In this document: in pieces, positions 24,943 to 33,215 of the stretch
Layout: the number at the start of each line of letters is the position of its first letter
How positions within the stretch are numbered: position 1 is the stretch's first letter
Assembly: GCF_003054045.1 (NCBI RefSeq)
Contig: NZ_QBKH01000006.1
Span: 62,001-126,000 of the forward strand
DNA from: Sphingobacterium faecium
GTDB taxonomy: Bacteria > Bacteroidota > Bacteroidia > Sphingobacteriales > Sphingobacteriaceae
Direction of reading: 5' to 3'
DNA length: 64,000 bases
The notes under the pieces: model-generated
Told to the model about the DNA's origin: nothing
Database searches by the model: none
Seen by the model: the letters and a program-made list of their open reading frames with translations, nothing else
Program-made: the position numbers and the translations under genes

Positions 24943-26244
24943 ATGATGAAATTAATAATATTTTCAATCCTGTTTCTTGTAAATTTTTACAGTAAAGGTC
25001 AAATTTATGGAATTAATGATTCTTTAAACCTAACAATTAATAATATAAAACACTATTCGGAAACAGCCATTAATGTGCCAACCAAAAATAAAAAATTGAC
25101 CATTCTGAATATGATTTCCACTACTTGTGCACCTTGTCTTGAACATATTCCACAATTAGATAAATATCAAAAAATGTTCAATAATGATATCCAAATTATT
25201 TTAGTATTTCATGAGGACCAGAAAACAATAGATCGATTTCGAAGTTTTGTACCACAATTAAAAAATACGATTCTACCGGTAATAACAAAAGAATCTGGAT
25301 TGGCTAAAAAATTTCAGACAAAAGTTTACGGCAGTTGTGTTTGGATTAATCATAATGGGATAATTAAAACTCAATTGGCTTATGAGCAATTTAATGACAA
25401 GGCTATAAGTTCTTATCTAAATCAAGGCACTCTTTTAAAAAATAAAGTTAATCACTTCATAGATACAAAAAAATCTGTAATGGATAACCTGAAGTTAGAT
25501 TCCTCAAACATATTGACCACTTCTTTCCGATTGTTTCGAATAGATACTGGTTTTCAAACTTTGCAAAAAGATATGTGGCAATTTGAAAAAGACAGTAAAG
25601 GAAATATAAATAGAGCGTATTGTTACAATACGGATTTAAGAGCGATAGCTAAGCAGCTGATGGATCAAAAATATATTCACAATAGCAGAGTAATTTTAAA
25701 TGTAACTGAAAACAAAAGATTACTGCCTAATTATAGTAAAGAACATTATAACCACTTTGCATTCGAATTTACCAATAGTGAAAACACAAATGGCAATATC
25801 TTAAAATCATTAAAGGTTTATTTTTCACAAGCTTTAGGTGTAGATTTTAAGGACACAACATTAAATATAGATTGCTATGTTCTTAAAAGATTCAAAAAAG
25901 TGAAACTAAAATCTAAAAAAATAATTGATCCCTTTTCACTTTCTGGGGATGAACATAAATTTAATAATAAAATGAAGTCAAAAACAGAGGACTACTATTT
26001 AAGTTTAAATAGTATGAAATGGGGAATGTTTATTGATGATATTAACCTTGGTAACTATAGTAAAAAATTTGATCTGTATATAGTTGATGAAACAGGAATA
26101 CCGTTAGAAGAAATGGTGGATATTAGCTTTTATTTAAGACCTGAAAACATTAACCTTGTTAATAATTCTCTTTGGAAGTATGGATTAAAATTGGAGAAAG
26201 GAATTCGCCAATTACCAGTATTATTGGTTGAAGATAGGAATTAA
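24943..26244 (+). CDS. TlpA-like thioredoxin-fold protein with long C-terminal extension
   Basis: The start is set at the ATG (ATGATG) just after the SusD stop, since an upstream in-frame start would lie inside SusD; this gives 433 residues. The signal peptide (MMKLIIFSILFLVNFYSKGQ) is followed by a TlpA/AhpC-type thioredoxin domain with the redox motif C62-A-P-C65 (STTCAPCLEHIPQLDKY) and later VYGSCVWINHNG. The remaining ~240 residues match no domain I know. TlpA-like proteins often accompany SusCD pairs in Sphingobacteriales, presumably as periplasmic disulfide reductants. The CDS is very AT-rich compared with SusCD. Confidence 0.8.
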   Translation: MMKLIIFSILFLVNFYSKGQIYGINDSLNLTINNIKHYSETAINVPTKNKKLTILNMISTTCAPCLEHIPQLDKYQKMFNNDIQIILVFHEDQKTIDRFRSFVPQLKNTILPVITKESGLAKKFQTKVYGSCVWINHNGIIKTQLAYEQFNDKAISSYLNQGTLLKNKVNHFIDTKKSVMDNLKLDSSNILTTSFRLFRIDTGFQTLQKDMWQFEKDSKGNINRAYCYNTDLRAIAKQLMDQKYIHNSRVILNVTENKRLLPNYSKEHYNHFAFEFTNSENTNGNILKSLKVYFSQALGVDFKDTTLNIDCYVLKRFKKVKLKSKKIIDPFSLSGDEHKFNNKMKSKTEDYYLSLNSMKWGMFIDDINLGNYSKKFDLYIVDETGIPLEEMVDISFYLRPENINLVNNSLWKYGLKLEKGIRQLPVLLVEDRN

Positions 26245-26247
26245 AAA

Positions 26248-26268
26248 GGCGGCGATATTTTCGCCGCC
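26248..26268 (-). terminator. GC-rich hairpin terminator
   Basis: GGCGGCGA-TATTT-TCGCCGCC, with five Ts following on the minus strand. It lies between the convergent stops at 26244 and 26296 and probably serves both. Confidence 0.8.
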
Positions 26269-26295
26269 ATATCTAAACATCATTAAAGGATGTGA

Positions 26296-26646
26296 CTATT
26301 GTTGACCTAATGTTGCCGCAGGCGAATTGATCTGACCAGGTTTTACACCAGAAGAGGGCACGCCAGGAGTATTTAACTGATCGTCACGATATCCACGTTC
26401 ACAACCTGTCTTATTACGCTCGCATGGTGCTGTCTCCATTTCTTCATCGTCAATCGTATTAGATTGACGAAATACTGGAGTTCCTGAAGGTGAATACCAA
26501 TGTAACACGTCAGCAGTCTGCGTATTTGCTTTCATTTCGACTTTTACTTCAGGTTTAGCATCTCCTTTTGTTTCAGGAGTACCGGCAAATGCGGTGAAAG
26601 ATAATGCCATAATAATGGCTGCTGCGGAAAAGATTGATTTTTTCAT
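26296..26646 (-). CDS. small secreted protein (116 aa)
   Basis: A 116-residue protein with a clear signal peptide (MKKSIFSAAAIIMALSFTAFAG, cut near residue 21) and a hydrophilic mature part. The mature part contains HWYSPSGTPVFRQ, an acidic run DDEEME and two cysteines (PCERNKTGCERGY). It resembles small DUF6520-like secreted proteins common in Bacteroidota, but I cannot confirm that. It is first of three similar-sized genes on the minus strand facing the SusCD locus. Confidence 0.65.
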   Translation of the reverse strand: MKKSIFSAAAIIMALSFTAFAGTPETKGDAKPEVKVEMKANTQTADVLHWYSPSGTPVFRQSNTIDDEEMETAPCERNKTGCERGYRDDQLNTPGVPSSGVKPGQINSPAATLGQQ

Positions 26647-26798
26647 GTTTTTTTTAAATTTTATGGTTCGATAATGAATACTTTATACCAACTACAAAGC
26701 AATCGGTTTTGGGTGAAGAAATATTGCCTACTCGATTTTACAGGTTTTCGGCTTCGCCTGTGTTTCCATCATTTATGAAGTTTTATAAATGTTCTTTC

Positions 26799-27242
26799 TT
26801 ATGGTGTAAATATCAACCTTGCCTGACCACAAGCTGTTGCCGGGAACCATCTTGCTGTAGTCTGTGCACATGGACGGCAGTCTTGGGTAATAGCTACATA
26901 GGTATAAATAAGAGCTAGGCCACAGGGAGGTTCGCCAATGGTGCCAACAGTAGGTTGACAGAGCGTTGGACCATTTGGAATTCTGGCACCTACAATGCTT
27001 TTGGAAGCATTTATAGGATATGTGCCCCCCAGCGGAATTGATGTATTGTAATTGTGGACATTTCCCGGATTTATGGCAATTAATGCACTTAAATATTTAT
27101 TTCCACAGATACAAAGGTCATCACCGAAAATCTGGTAATACTGTACACAATTGGTTTGATTTTCAACACGAAGTGCTCGGGCCTGGGAAAAAGCAATAGA
27201 TGAAATTAATAAGGCAACAAGTAAAGAGAATAGCTTGTTCAT
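26799..27242 (-). CDS. small secreted cysteine-rich protein (147 aa)
   Basis: A 147-residue protein with a signal peptide (MNKLFSLLVALLISSIAFSQA) and eight cysteines in the mature part, an even number that suggests disulfides (LCICGNK; PPCGLA; DCRPCAQ; ACGQ). The predicted fold is beta-rich (LRVENQTNCVQYYQIFGDD). No family is recognised. The neighbouring TlpA-like thioredoxin protein could in principle act on such disulfides, which is inference only. Confidence 0.65.
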   Translation of the reverse strand: MNKLFSLLVALLISSIAFSQARALRVENQTNCVQYYQIFGDDLCICGNKYLSALIAINPGNVHNYNTSIPLGGTYPINASKSIVGARIPNGPTLCQPTVGTIGEPPCGLALIYTYVAITQDCRPCAQTTARWFPATACGQARLIFTP

Positions 27243-27331
27243 ATAATTTGAATTTAGGTTGAAATGAAAACAAAGGATTTCAGGCCGGTAGCTATGCAGC
27301 CGGGATTAAGGTTAAACAGAAATATTTTATT

Positions 27332-27676
27332 TCATTTTACAGGCAATTGGTTGCCTTTTTTATATGGACTCCAAAAAGGAGATGTTGAATCGCAAGGATG
27401 TGCTAATGCTGGGCTACTCGTATAATAATGTATCTTCTGATAGAAAGGTGCTGTTTTCATTTCCTCGCAGGTTAGCTTCTTGCTTAATAAACTTGGAAGT
27501 AATGCTAACGCAAGAACAATACCTATATAAATAAATCTCTTTAGCCTTAATATGAATATTTTCCGCTTTATTTCTTTCTTCGTCCGTTTCAGAATTTCAA
27601 GAGCAATTTTAAAAATTTCCCTCTCGACGGATGTAAGTTGTCTCTCTTCGTTATTCTCTTTATGGCTTTGTTCCAT
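27332..27676 (-). CDS. small single-pass membrane protein (114 aa)
   Basis: A 114-residue protein. The N-terminus is charged and helical (SHKENNEERQLTSVEREIFKIALEILKRTKKEIKRK), one transmembrane helix is at about 48-66 (FIYIGIVLALALLPSLL), and a short outer tail has two cysteines. The outer EEMKTAPFY resembles EEMETAPCE in the 116-aa protein, so the two may share origin or partner. The function is unknown. Confidence 0.55.
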   Translation of the reverse strand: MEQSHKENNEERQLTSVEREIFKIALEILKRTKKEIKRKIFILRLKRFIYIGIVLALALLPSLLSKKLTCEEMKTAPFYQKIHYYTSSPALAHPCDSTSPFWSPYKKGNQLPVK

Positions 27677-27914
27677 TCTAAAAGTTTTAGGAATACCATA
27701 TTATCTAAAATATATATTCATCAATTTAAGCTTTCAGAAAAATAGCTTATCTTTAAAGCTCTATAAATGACCTCTTTAGGTGATTTACATACCAAAGATA
27801 CACCCCGTATCCATGAAAAACATCAGGCTTCAAGTCAGGTTGTTCAACTATTATGTGAACGATATTTTTTTCTTTGTGAAAATCTTGATTTACTATGTAA
27901 ACGTCAAAAAATAA

Positions 27915-27943
27915 ATCAAAAAAAAGCCGGGATAATCCCGGCT
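27915..27943 (-). terminator. Rho-independent terminator of the peptide gene
   Basis: An 8-bp stem AGCCGGGA/TCCCGGCT with a 3-base loop, followed on the minus strand by a seven-T run. It is 18 bases after the stop of the 42-aa peptide gene, making that gene a stand-alone transcript. Confidence 0.85.
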
Positions 27944-27961
27944 AAAGAAAATAAACTGTGT

Positions 27962-28090
27962 TTAAGGACAAAGGAACGATACTGTAGGATGACCTGTTAC
28001 CGATGTGGAACGTCCAGACCGGTTAGCATCTTTAGACGATTGGAAGGTTAGTACTGCTCGTCTTGTCAAGTTTAATTTGTTCTTTTTCAT
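27962..28090 (-). CDS. candidate class I lanthipeptide precursor (42 aa)
   Basis: A 42-codon ORF with its own promoter-like sequence and a strong terminator. The N-terminus MKKNKLNLTRRAVLTF resembles the KLxLxKxT(V/I)xxL leader of Bacteroidota class I lanthipeptide precursors. The C-terminal half is rich in dehydratable residues (S18, S19, S25, S28, T29, S30, T32, T36, S38) and has a single cysteine, C41, at the penultimate position. A LanB-type dehydratase is encoded 1.8 kb away, with a two-component system between. One cysteine allows at most one thioether ring. The precursor role is inference; the ORF, terminator and neighbours are seen. Confidence 0.55.
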   Translation of the reverse strand: MKKNKLNLTRRAVLTFQSSKDANRSGRSTSVTGHPTVSFLCP

Positions 28091-28119
28091 GATGTTGGTT
28101 TTAAATTGTGAAACATACC

Positions 28120-28149
28120 TAAATATAAAAATCTGAAGAGCTAGTCAAA
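28120..28149 (-). promoter_or_regulatory. promoter-like sequence for the 42-aa peptide gene
   Basis: On the minus strand, TTTG then 18 bases then TATATTTA, close to the Bacteroidota TTTG-N19-21-TAnnTTTG promoter. It lies 30 bases before the peptide start and within the divergent gap to the kinase gene. Confidence 0.4.
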
Positions 28150-28159
28150 AATTTATTAT

Positions 28160-29257
28160 ATGAACAGCAGGTTATCCTATACAAAAGCTCCGGCAACCAT
28201 AAAAGAATTCTTGCGAACCTCTTTTTGGGTTGTCATTGTCTTTACAACTATCATTGTATTTACTAATCTTGAGTTTTATTTAGTCTCTAATTCCAGTCAG
28301 GGAACATATGCCCCTGTGTATGTATTTGTAATCTATTACTGTGAGGAGTTTGTATTTTTGCTTTTTTCCTATGTTTGGATACTACCACTTCTTAAGCGGA
28401 AAATACCCCGTTACCCTTTAATATTGATGATTACAATAACATGGTTAACTAGTGGAGCAATATTCAGCAACCTCATAAAAATCTACATTTATTATTTGCA
28501 TGACCGTACTCAAACGTTTGGTGAAATAGTACTCTCGTTTTTCAACGCTTTATATCGTCATGGAATCCTCTTTATGGTTTTTAGTGCTGTCTATAGTTTT
28601 TGGCTTTGGATAAAGGAGCGCGTTATATCTCATCGGAATCAAAACCTCGTTAATGAGCTTACCCACGAGAATATGCAGCTCCAAACTTCTCTATTGGGTA
28701 TACAGATGAATCCGCACTTGATGGTCAATGTGCTTAATGCCATACAAGGGAATATTATGGAGAAATCGCCCGAATCCTTTCACCTGATCAGTGGGATTGC
28801 TGGAATCCAAGAGCACCTGTTGACCAAGAGTGGAACAGAACAATTGAATACGCTGGCGGATGAAATAGAACTTATCCAAAAAGTATTGAGACTCTATAAA
28901 GAGCTAGGGCAAGAATTGGAAAATTTCAATCTAGTGGTCAATGCTCCCATTGAAAAAATATTATTTCCGGCTAATTTACTGGTTCCCTTGATCGAAAATA
29001 TCTTTAAGCATGGTGACATTAATGACCTGAAAGATCCGCCCATCGTTAATTTACAGATTCAACCTTCGTTCCTAGAGTTGTACATCCGTAATAAAGCCTT
29101 ATTAGTGGCTAGTTCTCAAAACCGGCCAAGATTTGGAATCCGTAACTGTATTAAGCGACTGGATGCCTATTTTGCCAATCGGTATAAGTTTATGGCATTT
29201 ACCAAAGAACAACACTATCAGCTTATTCTTGAAATAAAACTTGAAAACTATGATTAA
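28160..29257 (+). CDS. LytS-type membrane sensor histidine kinase
   Basis: A 365-residue protein with four predicted transmembrane segments in residues 20-160 and then a His_kinase domain. The phospho-acceptor histidine is in QMNPHLMVNVLNAIQG (usually QxNPHFLFN), and a degenerate ATPase domain with LVPLIENIFKHGD follows. The normal glycine-rich ATP lid is weak. Its end overlaps the response regulator start by 17 bases. It is divergent from the candidate lanthipeptide precursor and next to the dehydratase, so peptide production is the likely controlled process. Confidence 0.88.
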   Translation: MNSRLSYTKAPATIKEFLRTSFWVVIVFTTIIVFTNLEFYLVSNSSQGTYAPVYVFVIYYCEEFVFLLFSYVWILPLLKRKIPRYPLILMITITWLTSGAIFSNLIKIYIYYLHDRTQTFGEIVLSFFNALYRHGILFMVFSAVYSFWLWIKERVISHRNQNLVNELTHENMQLQTSLLGIQMNPHLMVNVLNAIQGNIMEKSPESFHLISGIAGIQEHLLTKSGTEQLNTLADEIELIQKVLRLYKELGQELENFNLVVNAPIEKILFPANLLVPLIENIFKHGDINDLKDPPIVNLQIQPSFLELYIRNKALLVASSQNRPRFGIRNCIKRLDAYFANRYKFMAFTKEQHYQLILEIKLENYD

Positions 29258-29966
29258 TTGCTACATCATTGATGATATGCCCGTGCAGTTTAAACTGTTG
29301 AGCATTCTGATCAAACAACATGCTGAGCTTAATTTAATAGGAGCAGATACCAATGCTGAAGCATTCTTGACAAAACACCGTAGTGGAGAACTTGAAATTG
29401 ATCTACTCTTTCTGGATATTGAAATGCCCGGCATTTCAGGGATTGATCTTGCTAAGTTACTATTGCCAAATGTAAAAGTGATCTTTGTAACCGGCCATCG
29501 GGATTTTGCGCTTGATGCTTTTGATCTACACGCTGTAGACTACCTGTTGAAACCTATACATCCCGAACGGTTTGCCAAAGCTATTGAAAAGGTGGTGGCA
29601 CTATTGGGCGATAAAGATCGGCGTACTGAATTACAACCGGAAAATCAATTTCTAGTGGTAAAAGGAAGCGGTAAAGCGTCCTGGATAAAGTTAGCCTTTG
29701 ATAAGATTATCAGTCTGGAAGCCGACTCCAACTATACCACCATTTACTATGAAGACACTAAAATCATGATTTACGGTACGCTTGGAAGTATGGAACAAAA
29801 GCTGGACTTCCCGCCATTTATGCGGATACATAAATCTCATATCGTCAACCTGGATCATGTGCAGAAGGGTTTACGTGGGGAAAAGGTGATCCTAAGTAAC
29901 CAACGTGAAGTTCCAATCGGCAAAACCTTCGTTACCCGTTTAAAGGAATATTTGGGTCGAATTTAA
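29241..29966 (+). CDS. LytTR-family response regulator
   Basis: A 241-residue protein. The receiver domain (1-120) has acidic D9/D10 (IIDDMP), the phosphorylation site in LLFLDIEMPGISG, threonine in VIFVTGH, and lysine in VDYLLKPIHP. The LytTR DNA-binding domain is at about 140-238 (ISLEADSNYTTIYYED; FMRIHKSHIVNLDHV). The gene is coupled to the kinase and its last 35 bases overlap the end of the convergent LanB gene, so transcripts of the two would be antisense to each other. Confidence 0.92.
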   Translation: MKTMINCYIIDDMPVQFKLLSILIKQHAELNLIGADTNAEAFLTKHRSGELEIDLLFLDIEMPGISGIDLAKLLLPNVKVIFVTGHRDFALDAFDLHAVDYLLKPIHPERFAKAIEKVVALLGDKDRRTELQPENQFLVVKGSGKASWIKLAFDKIISLEADSNYTTIYYEDTKIMIYGTLGSMEQKLDFPPFMRIHKSHIVNLDHVQKGLRGEKVILSNQREVPIGKTFVTRLKEYLGRI

Positions 29967-32742
29967 ACAATGCATATTCCCTTGCTTTACTTTGCTTAAA
30001 AAGGTACTCATAAAAAATAAGCTCATGTGTGCGCTGATGTTCCGGGAACATACGATTGATATGCATGTGTAGCAGATCTCCAAAGAGTGTTGCGTCCATT
30101 AAAGGACCGGCACTCTTCAGTAATTCCAGGAATGAATGTTCAAATTGGGTCTTCAAAGAATCTGTTTCATTTGAAATGAATAGCGTTTTGGTCTGTTTGT
30201 GCCATTTCTCAAAAGCGATATTGATTTTTTTATGGTGCTGTTTTTGCAAATTGTGCTCTGTGCCGAACTTACTCTTGATCTGCCGGATAACTTCCATAAA
30301 GCGAACTATTGCAAAATGTTGGGTACCTATATCCAGCATACATATGGCTAATAGTTTGTACCGCTCATCCGTAGAAAAGCCGTTTTTCAATACATCCAAT
30401 ACCAGTGCTGTATCGTGGCAAAAATGTTCTTCAACCAAGTCCATTCCTGCATAGGCATAGCGTTCTAATTCGCGGGTATAGGTACAGATTTTAATGTCGC
30501 TGATCAGACCCGTATTCCGGTAAGGGGCGAAGGAATGAAACAGTGTTTGGATTAGTTCGCCAGTATAGGCTTTATTCTGCTGTAAGATGCGGAGCCTTAA
30601 GTGATCCCCACCTTCATTGTAACGGATATAGAACCAACCTTTTATTTTGTCGTTAATCTCTTCCATGATGGCGGGAATCTGCTCTATTAACAGTTTATCC
30701 AGCACCTGCGGGTGAGCATAAATTTCAAAATACAGCCATTCGGAGCCTGGGTAAAAATTCCGCTGATCGGAATGCGATACGAGGTACAATGGGAGGGAGG
30801 TATATACCGGTGATTCATAGTAATAGGAAAGCACTATTTCTGAAACAAAAGGATTTCCTTGCCCATCCTGAACCAGTTCCCTATCGCTTTGAATGTACTC
30901 TTCCGCCCATAGCTCTTTCCGAAGTTTTAGTATGGAAACCAATAGTACCCTATCGGCCGGAGATTCGATATCTATCCGTAAGGTCTGATCACCAGATCCC
31001 ACCTGCAGGTAGCGGTCAACCTTGCAATTGTGGATGTAATCTTTAAAATGGGAGGGAAGCTCGAAGTTATCATCATATTTTAATAGCCAGGAGCGTAGCG
31101 ATATGATAACATTTCGGTACTGCAAACGCGGTCGATATTCCAAATCGGGCAGTAGTGTTTGCAATTCAGGCTTTAGGCTTGTCACCATGCCCTTTCCCTG
31201 TAGATCGCATAGCAACCGGAATAAAGGTAGATCGGACCTGCCGTAATTATACGCCGTTGCGATACGAGGCATTAACCGCTTTTGCATCTTTTGGGAAAAT
31301 AACATCAATTCTGAACCGACTACTTTTAAAATGATATCCTGTATGTCGATTGTTGAGTCTTCGGAATAGTTGTGGATGGAAAGCGTGTGTTCATATATCA
31401 GTTTTCTTCGGTTAATGTTGTCAATGTCCGGTTCTCCCGAATAAGCTACGTCGAAAAAGAGGATATCCGGATTGGCCTGTTGCTCTATAGCTGCCAGTGC
31501 CTGGCATTGCTCATAAACGCTGTTATCTGCTATCGTAAATCTTCCTAATAGCGCATTCGCTGTTGTTCCCCCAACCTGATTGAGCTGTATTATGTCCCCG
31601 GTGATTTTTATTAATGCGCTGAAGGTATTTGGTAGCTTGTGGTTATCCTCGGCCTTATCGGGAAGATTCAGTTCTTCAAGCTGTATAGTAGCTTTCCTTT
31701 CCTTTTTTAATAGCTCAGCATATATCCGGTTCGTTATTGCAATTTTGTCAGGACTTTCGCTTGTTTCTTGCTTTGCATTAATAAGCTCCCGCAGCAGATC
31801 TGATTCCGCATCGGTTTTCGCATAACTTCCATATCCAATTCCCAGAATGGGGTCCAGGGCTTCCATAATAGGTACGGCTTGCTGGTCGTACCTTTTCTGA
31901 AATGCTATTATAAAATCCTCCAGTTCTTTATTGTTTGAGCTGCTAAGCCGTTTGCGGTTTAGATAATTGAGCGTTTCGGTTACGACATTTAACTGTTGTT
32001 GGGATAAAACGCCACTGACAGGTTTTTGTACCCCAATTTTGTAGCTTTTCTCTTCAGCGTCTGGCTCAGCATTAAGGAATTCCATCTTATCGCTAATTAT
32101 GGCCGGGTGTTTATCGGTAATGATCAATTGGTATTCTATTAGCTCTACTATAAGTTCCCGTAACTCGTCTGGTGTAAATTCATTTGCAGGAAGATGCTTT
32201 TCCAGTCGCGGAAGTGTCTTTGATTCTTTTAGATTTTCCAGAATGGTAAACACTTCCGGGTAATAAGGAATTTCTGATAGTTCAAATTTATCCATGTTGT
32301 TATAAATGTAACGTATGGAGTCACTAAATCGGTAATAGCTCATGTTGGCCTGCAGGTACAACTCATCTAGTTCATAATCCTTCCATTTATCCTTTGCTTC
32401 TTTTACGAGTGACCAATCGCGAAGTTTAACGATGTGGGACTCACCAGGTATAACAATTGGATATGCTTCCGTATCAGAAATAGGAACGGTGCCAATGCTT
32501 GCAAAGGTGCCATATGGGGTCGAGCGAAACTTTGCGCGGTTAAAATATTTTTCAATGGTGCGCTTTATACTCACCGGCTGCGCTTCTATATCTCGGTATT
32601 CCAGATCCTTTATGGCGTTGAAAAAGTAGGTGGAAGCATCTTTTATTGAAAGTTTTAATGCTGGCCAACATTCTTCGAGTATTGCATTTGTTGGAAACTG
32701 GGGCACCCGAAAGAGGGCTTTAGGATATAGTTTAATCTTCAT
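29932..32742 (-). CDS. lantibiotic dehydratase, LanB-type (full length)
   Basis: The start is set at MKIKLYPKALFRVPQFP, which looks like the usual LanB beginning; an earlier in-frame ATG would add 35 hydrophobic residues without family support. The 936-residue product covers both parts of a class I dehydratase: the large glutamylation domain (RAKFRSTPYGTFASIG; GYGSYAK) and the C-terminal elimination domain (GWFYIRYNEGGDHLRLRIL). Such enzymes use glutamyl-tRNA to dehydrate Ser and Thr in a precursor peptide. No LanC cyclase is seen in the window, so ring formation would be spontaneous, need a distant LanC, or not occur. Confidence 0.9.
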   Translation of the reverse strand: MKIKLYPKALFRVPQFPTNAILEECWPALKLSIKDASTYFFNAIKDLEYRDIEAQPVSIKRTIEKYFNRAKFRSTPYGTFASIGTVPISDTEAYPIVIPGESHIVKLRDWSLVKEAKDKWKDYELDELYLQANMSYYRFSDSIRYIYNNMDKFELSEIPYYPEVFTILENLKESKTLPRLEKHLPANEFTPDELRELIVELIEYQLIITDKHPAIISDKMEFLNAEPDAEEKSYKIGVQKPVSGVLSQQQLNVVTETLNYLNRKRLSSSNNKELEDFIIAFQKRYDQQAVPIMEALDPILGIGYGSYAKTDAESDLLRELINAKQETSESPDKIAITNRIYAELLKKERKATIQLEELNLPDKAEDNHKLPNTFSALIKITGDIIQLNQVGGTTANALLGRFTIADNSVYEQCQALAAIEQQANPDILFFDVAYSGEPDIDNINRRKLIYEHTLSIHNYSEDSTIDIQDIILKVVGSELMLFSQKMQKRLMPRIATAYNYGRSDLPLFRLLCDLQGKGMVTSLKPELQTLLPDLEYRPRLQYRNVIISLRSWLLKYDDNFELPSHFKDYIHNCKVDRYLQVGSGDQTLRIDIESPADRVLLVSILKLRKELWAEEYIQSDRELVQDGQGNPFVSEIVLSYYYESPVYTSLPLYLVSHSDQRNFYPGSEWLYFEIYAHPQVLDKLLIEQIPAIMEEINDKIKGWFYIRYNEGGDHLRLRILQQNKAYTGELIQTLFHSFAPYRNTGLISDIKICTYTRELERYAYAGMDLVEEHFCHDTALVLDVLKNGFSTDERYKLLAICMLDIGTQHFAIVRFMEVIRQIKSKFGTEHNLQKQHHKKINIAFEKWHKQTKTLFISNETDSLKTQFEHSFLELLKSAGPLMDATLFGDLLHMHINRMFPEHQRTHELIFYEYLFKQSKAREYALFKFDPNIPLNG

Positions 32743-32860
32743 AATAAAATCCGGTTTCCCTAAAATAGAAAGGTATCTATTGTGTTTTTTAGAAATTATA
32801 TGAACGACTATAAAAGCTATATGAATGAGCACGAATGCCATTACCATCTACGTTTGGCGG

Positions 32861-33010
32861 CTAAGTCCATTGGTCGATAAAATCTACCACTCTTGAAGGT
32901 ATATCTGACAGCCAGTCTAGGATCCACACAAAAAATATACGTTTGATTAACTCCATCATTGCGGATTTAAATGATTTTTTGCGCGACTTTGTACGTTTTT
33001 TTTGCGTCAT
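32861..33010 (-). CDS. possible small basic/amphipathic peptide (49 aa)
   Basis: A 49-codon ORF just upstream of the LanB gene on the same strand. The N-terminus is very basic (MTQKKRTKSRKKSFKSAMM), followed by a hydrophobic/amphipathic stretch (LIKRIFFVWILDWLSDIP) and an acidic-aromatic tail ending DQWT. It has no cysteine, so it is not a standard lanthipeptide core. It could be a helper, a membrane-active peptide or a leader ORF. Confidence 0.45.
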   Translation of the reverse strand: MTQKKRTKSRKKSFKSAMMELIKRIFFVWILDWLSDIPSRVVDFIDQWT

Positions 33011-33137
33011 AATTAGATGTTTTTAATAACTGAGTAAGAAAAGTATAAGCGGTTTTGATTTAATAATCAAAAAAAGTTGAAAATTTTAGCCGATTTCCAT
33101 TCTTACTACTAAATTCCAAATCATCTGATCAATAAAA

Positions 33138-33172
33138 AAAAATAGTCCCACATTGTGGGACTATTTTTTTTA
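33138..33172. terminator. bidirectional hairpin terminator
   Basis: AATAGTCCCACA/TTGTGGGACTATT forms a near-perfect stem, with A-runs before and T-runs after on both strands. It separates the 306-aa gene (stop at 33216) from the LanB unit. Confidence 0.85.
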
Positions 33173-33215
33173 AATTCTTGTATTTTCAAAAGATTAACCT
33201 GGGATAATTTGATTA

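Noticed and set aside
26709..26918. Short plus-strand ORF with many cysteines
   Set aside because: It is antisense to the end of the secreted cysteine-rich protein and its gap; cysteines arise from the opposite strand's composition.
27767..28051. 94-codon plus-strand ORF
   Set aside because: It covers the terminator and the antisense of the 42-aa peptide gene; codon content is noise-like and no start signal is seen.
32743..32847. 35-residue N-terminal extension of the LanB protein
   Set aside because: Hydrophobic and unlike LanB N-termini; the ATG at 32742 gives a normal family start.
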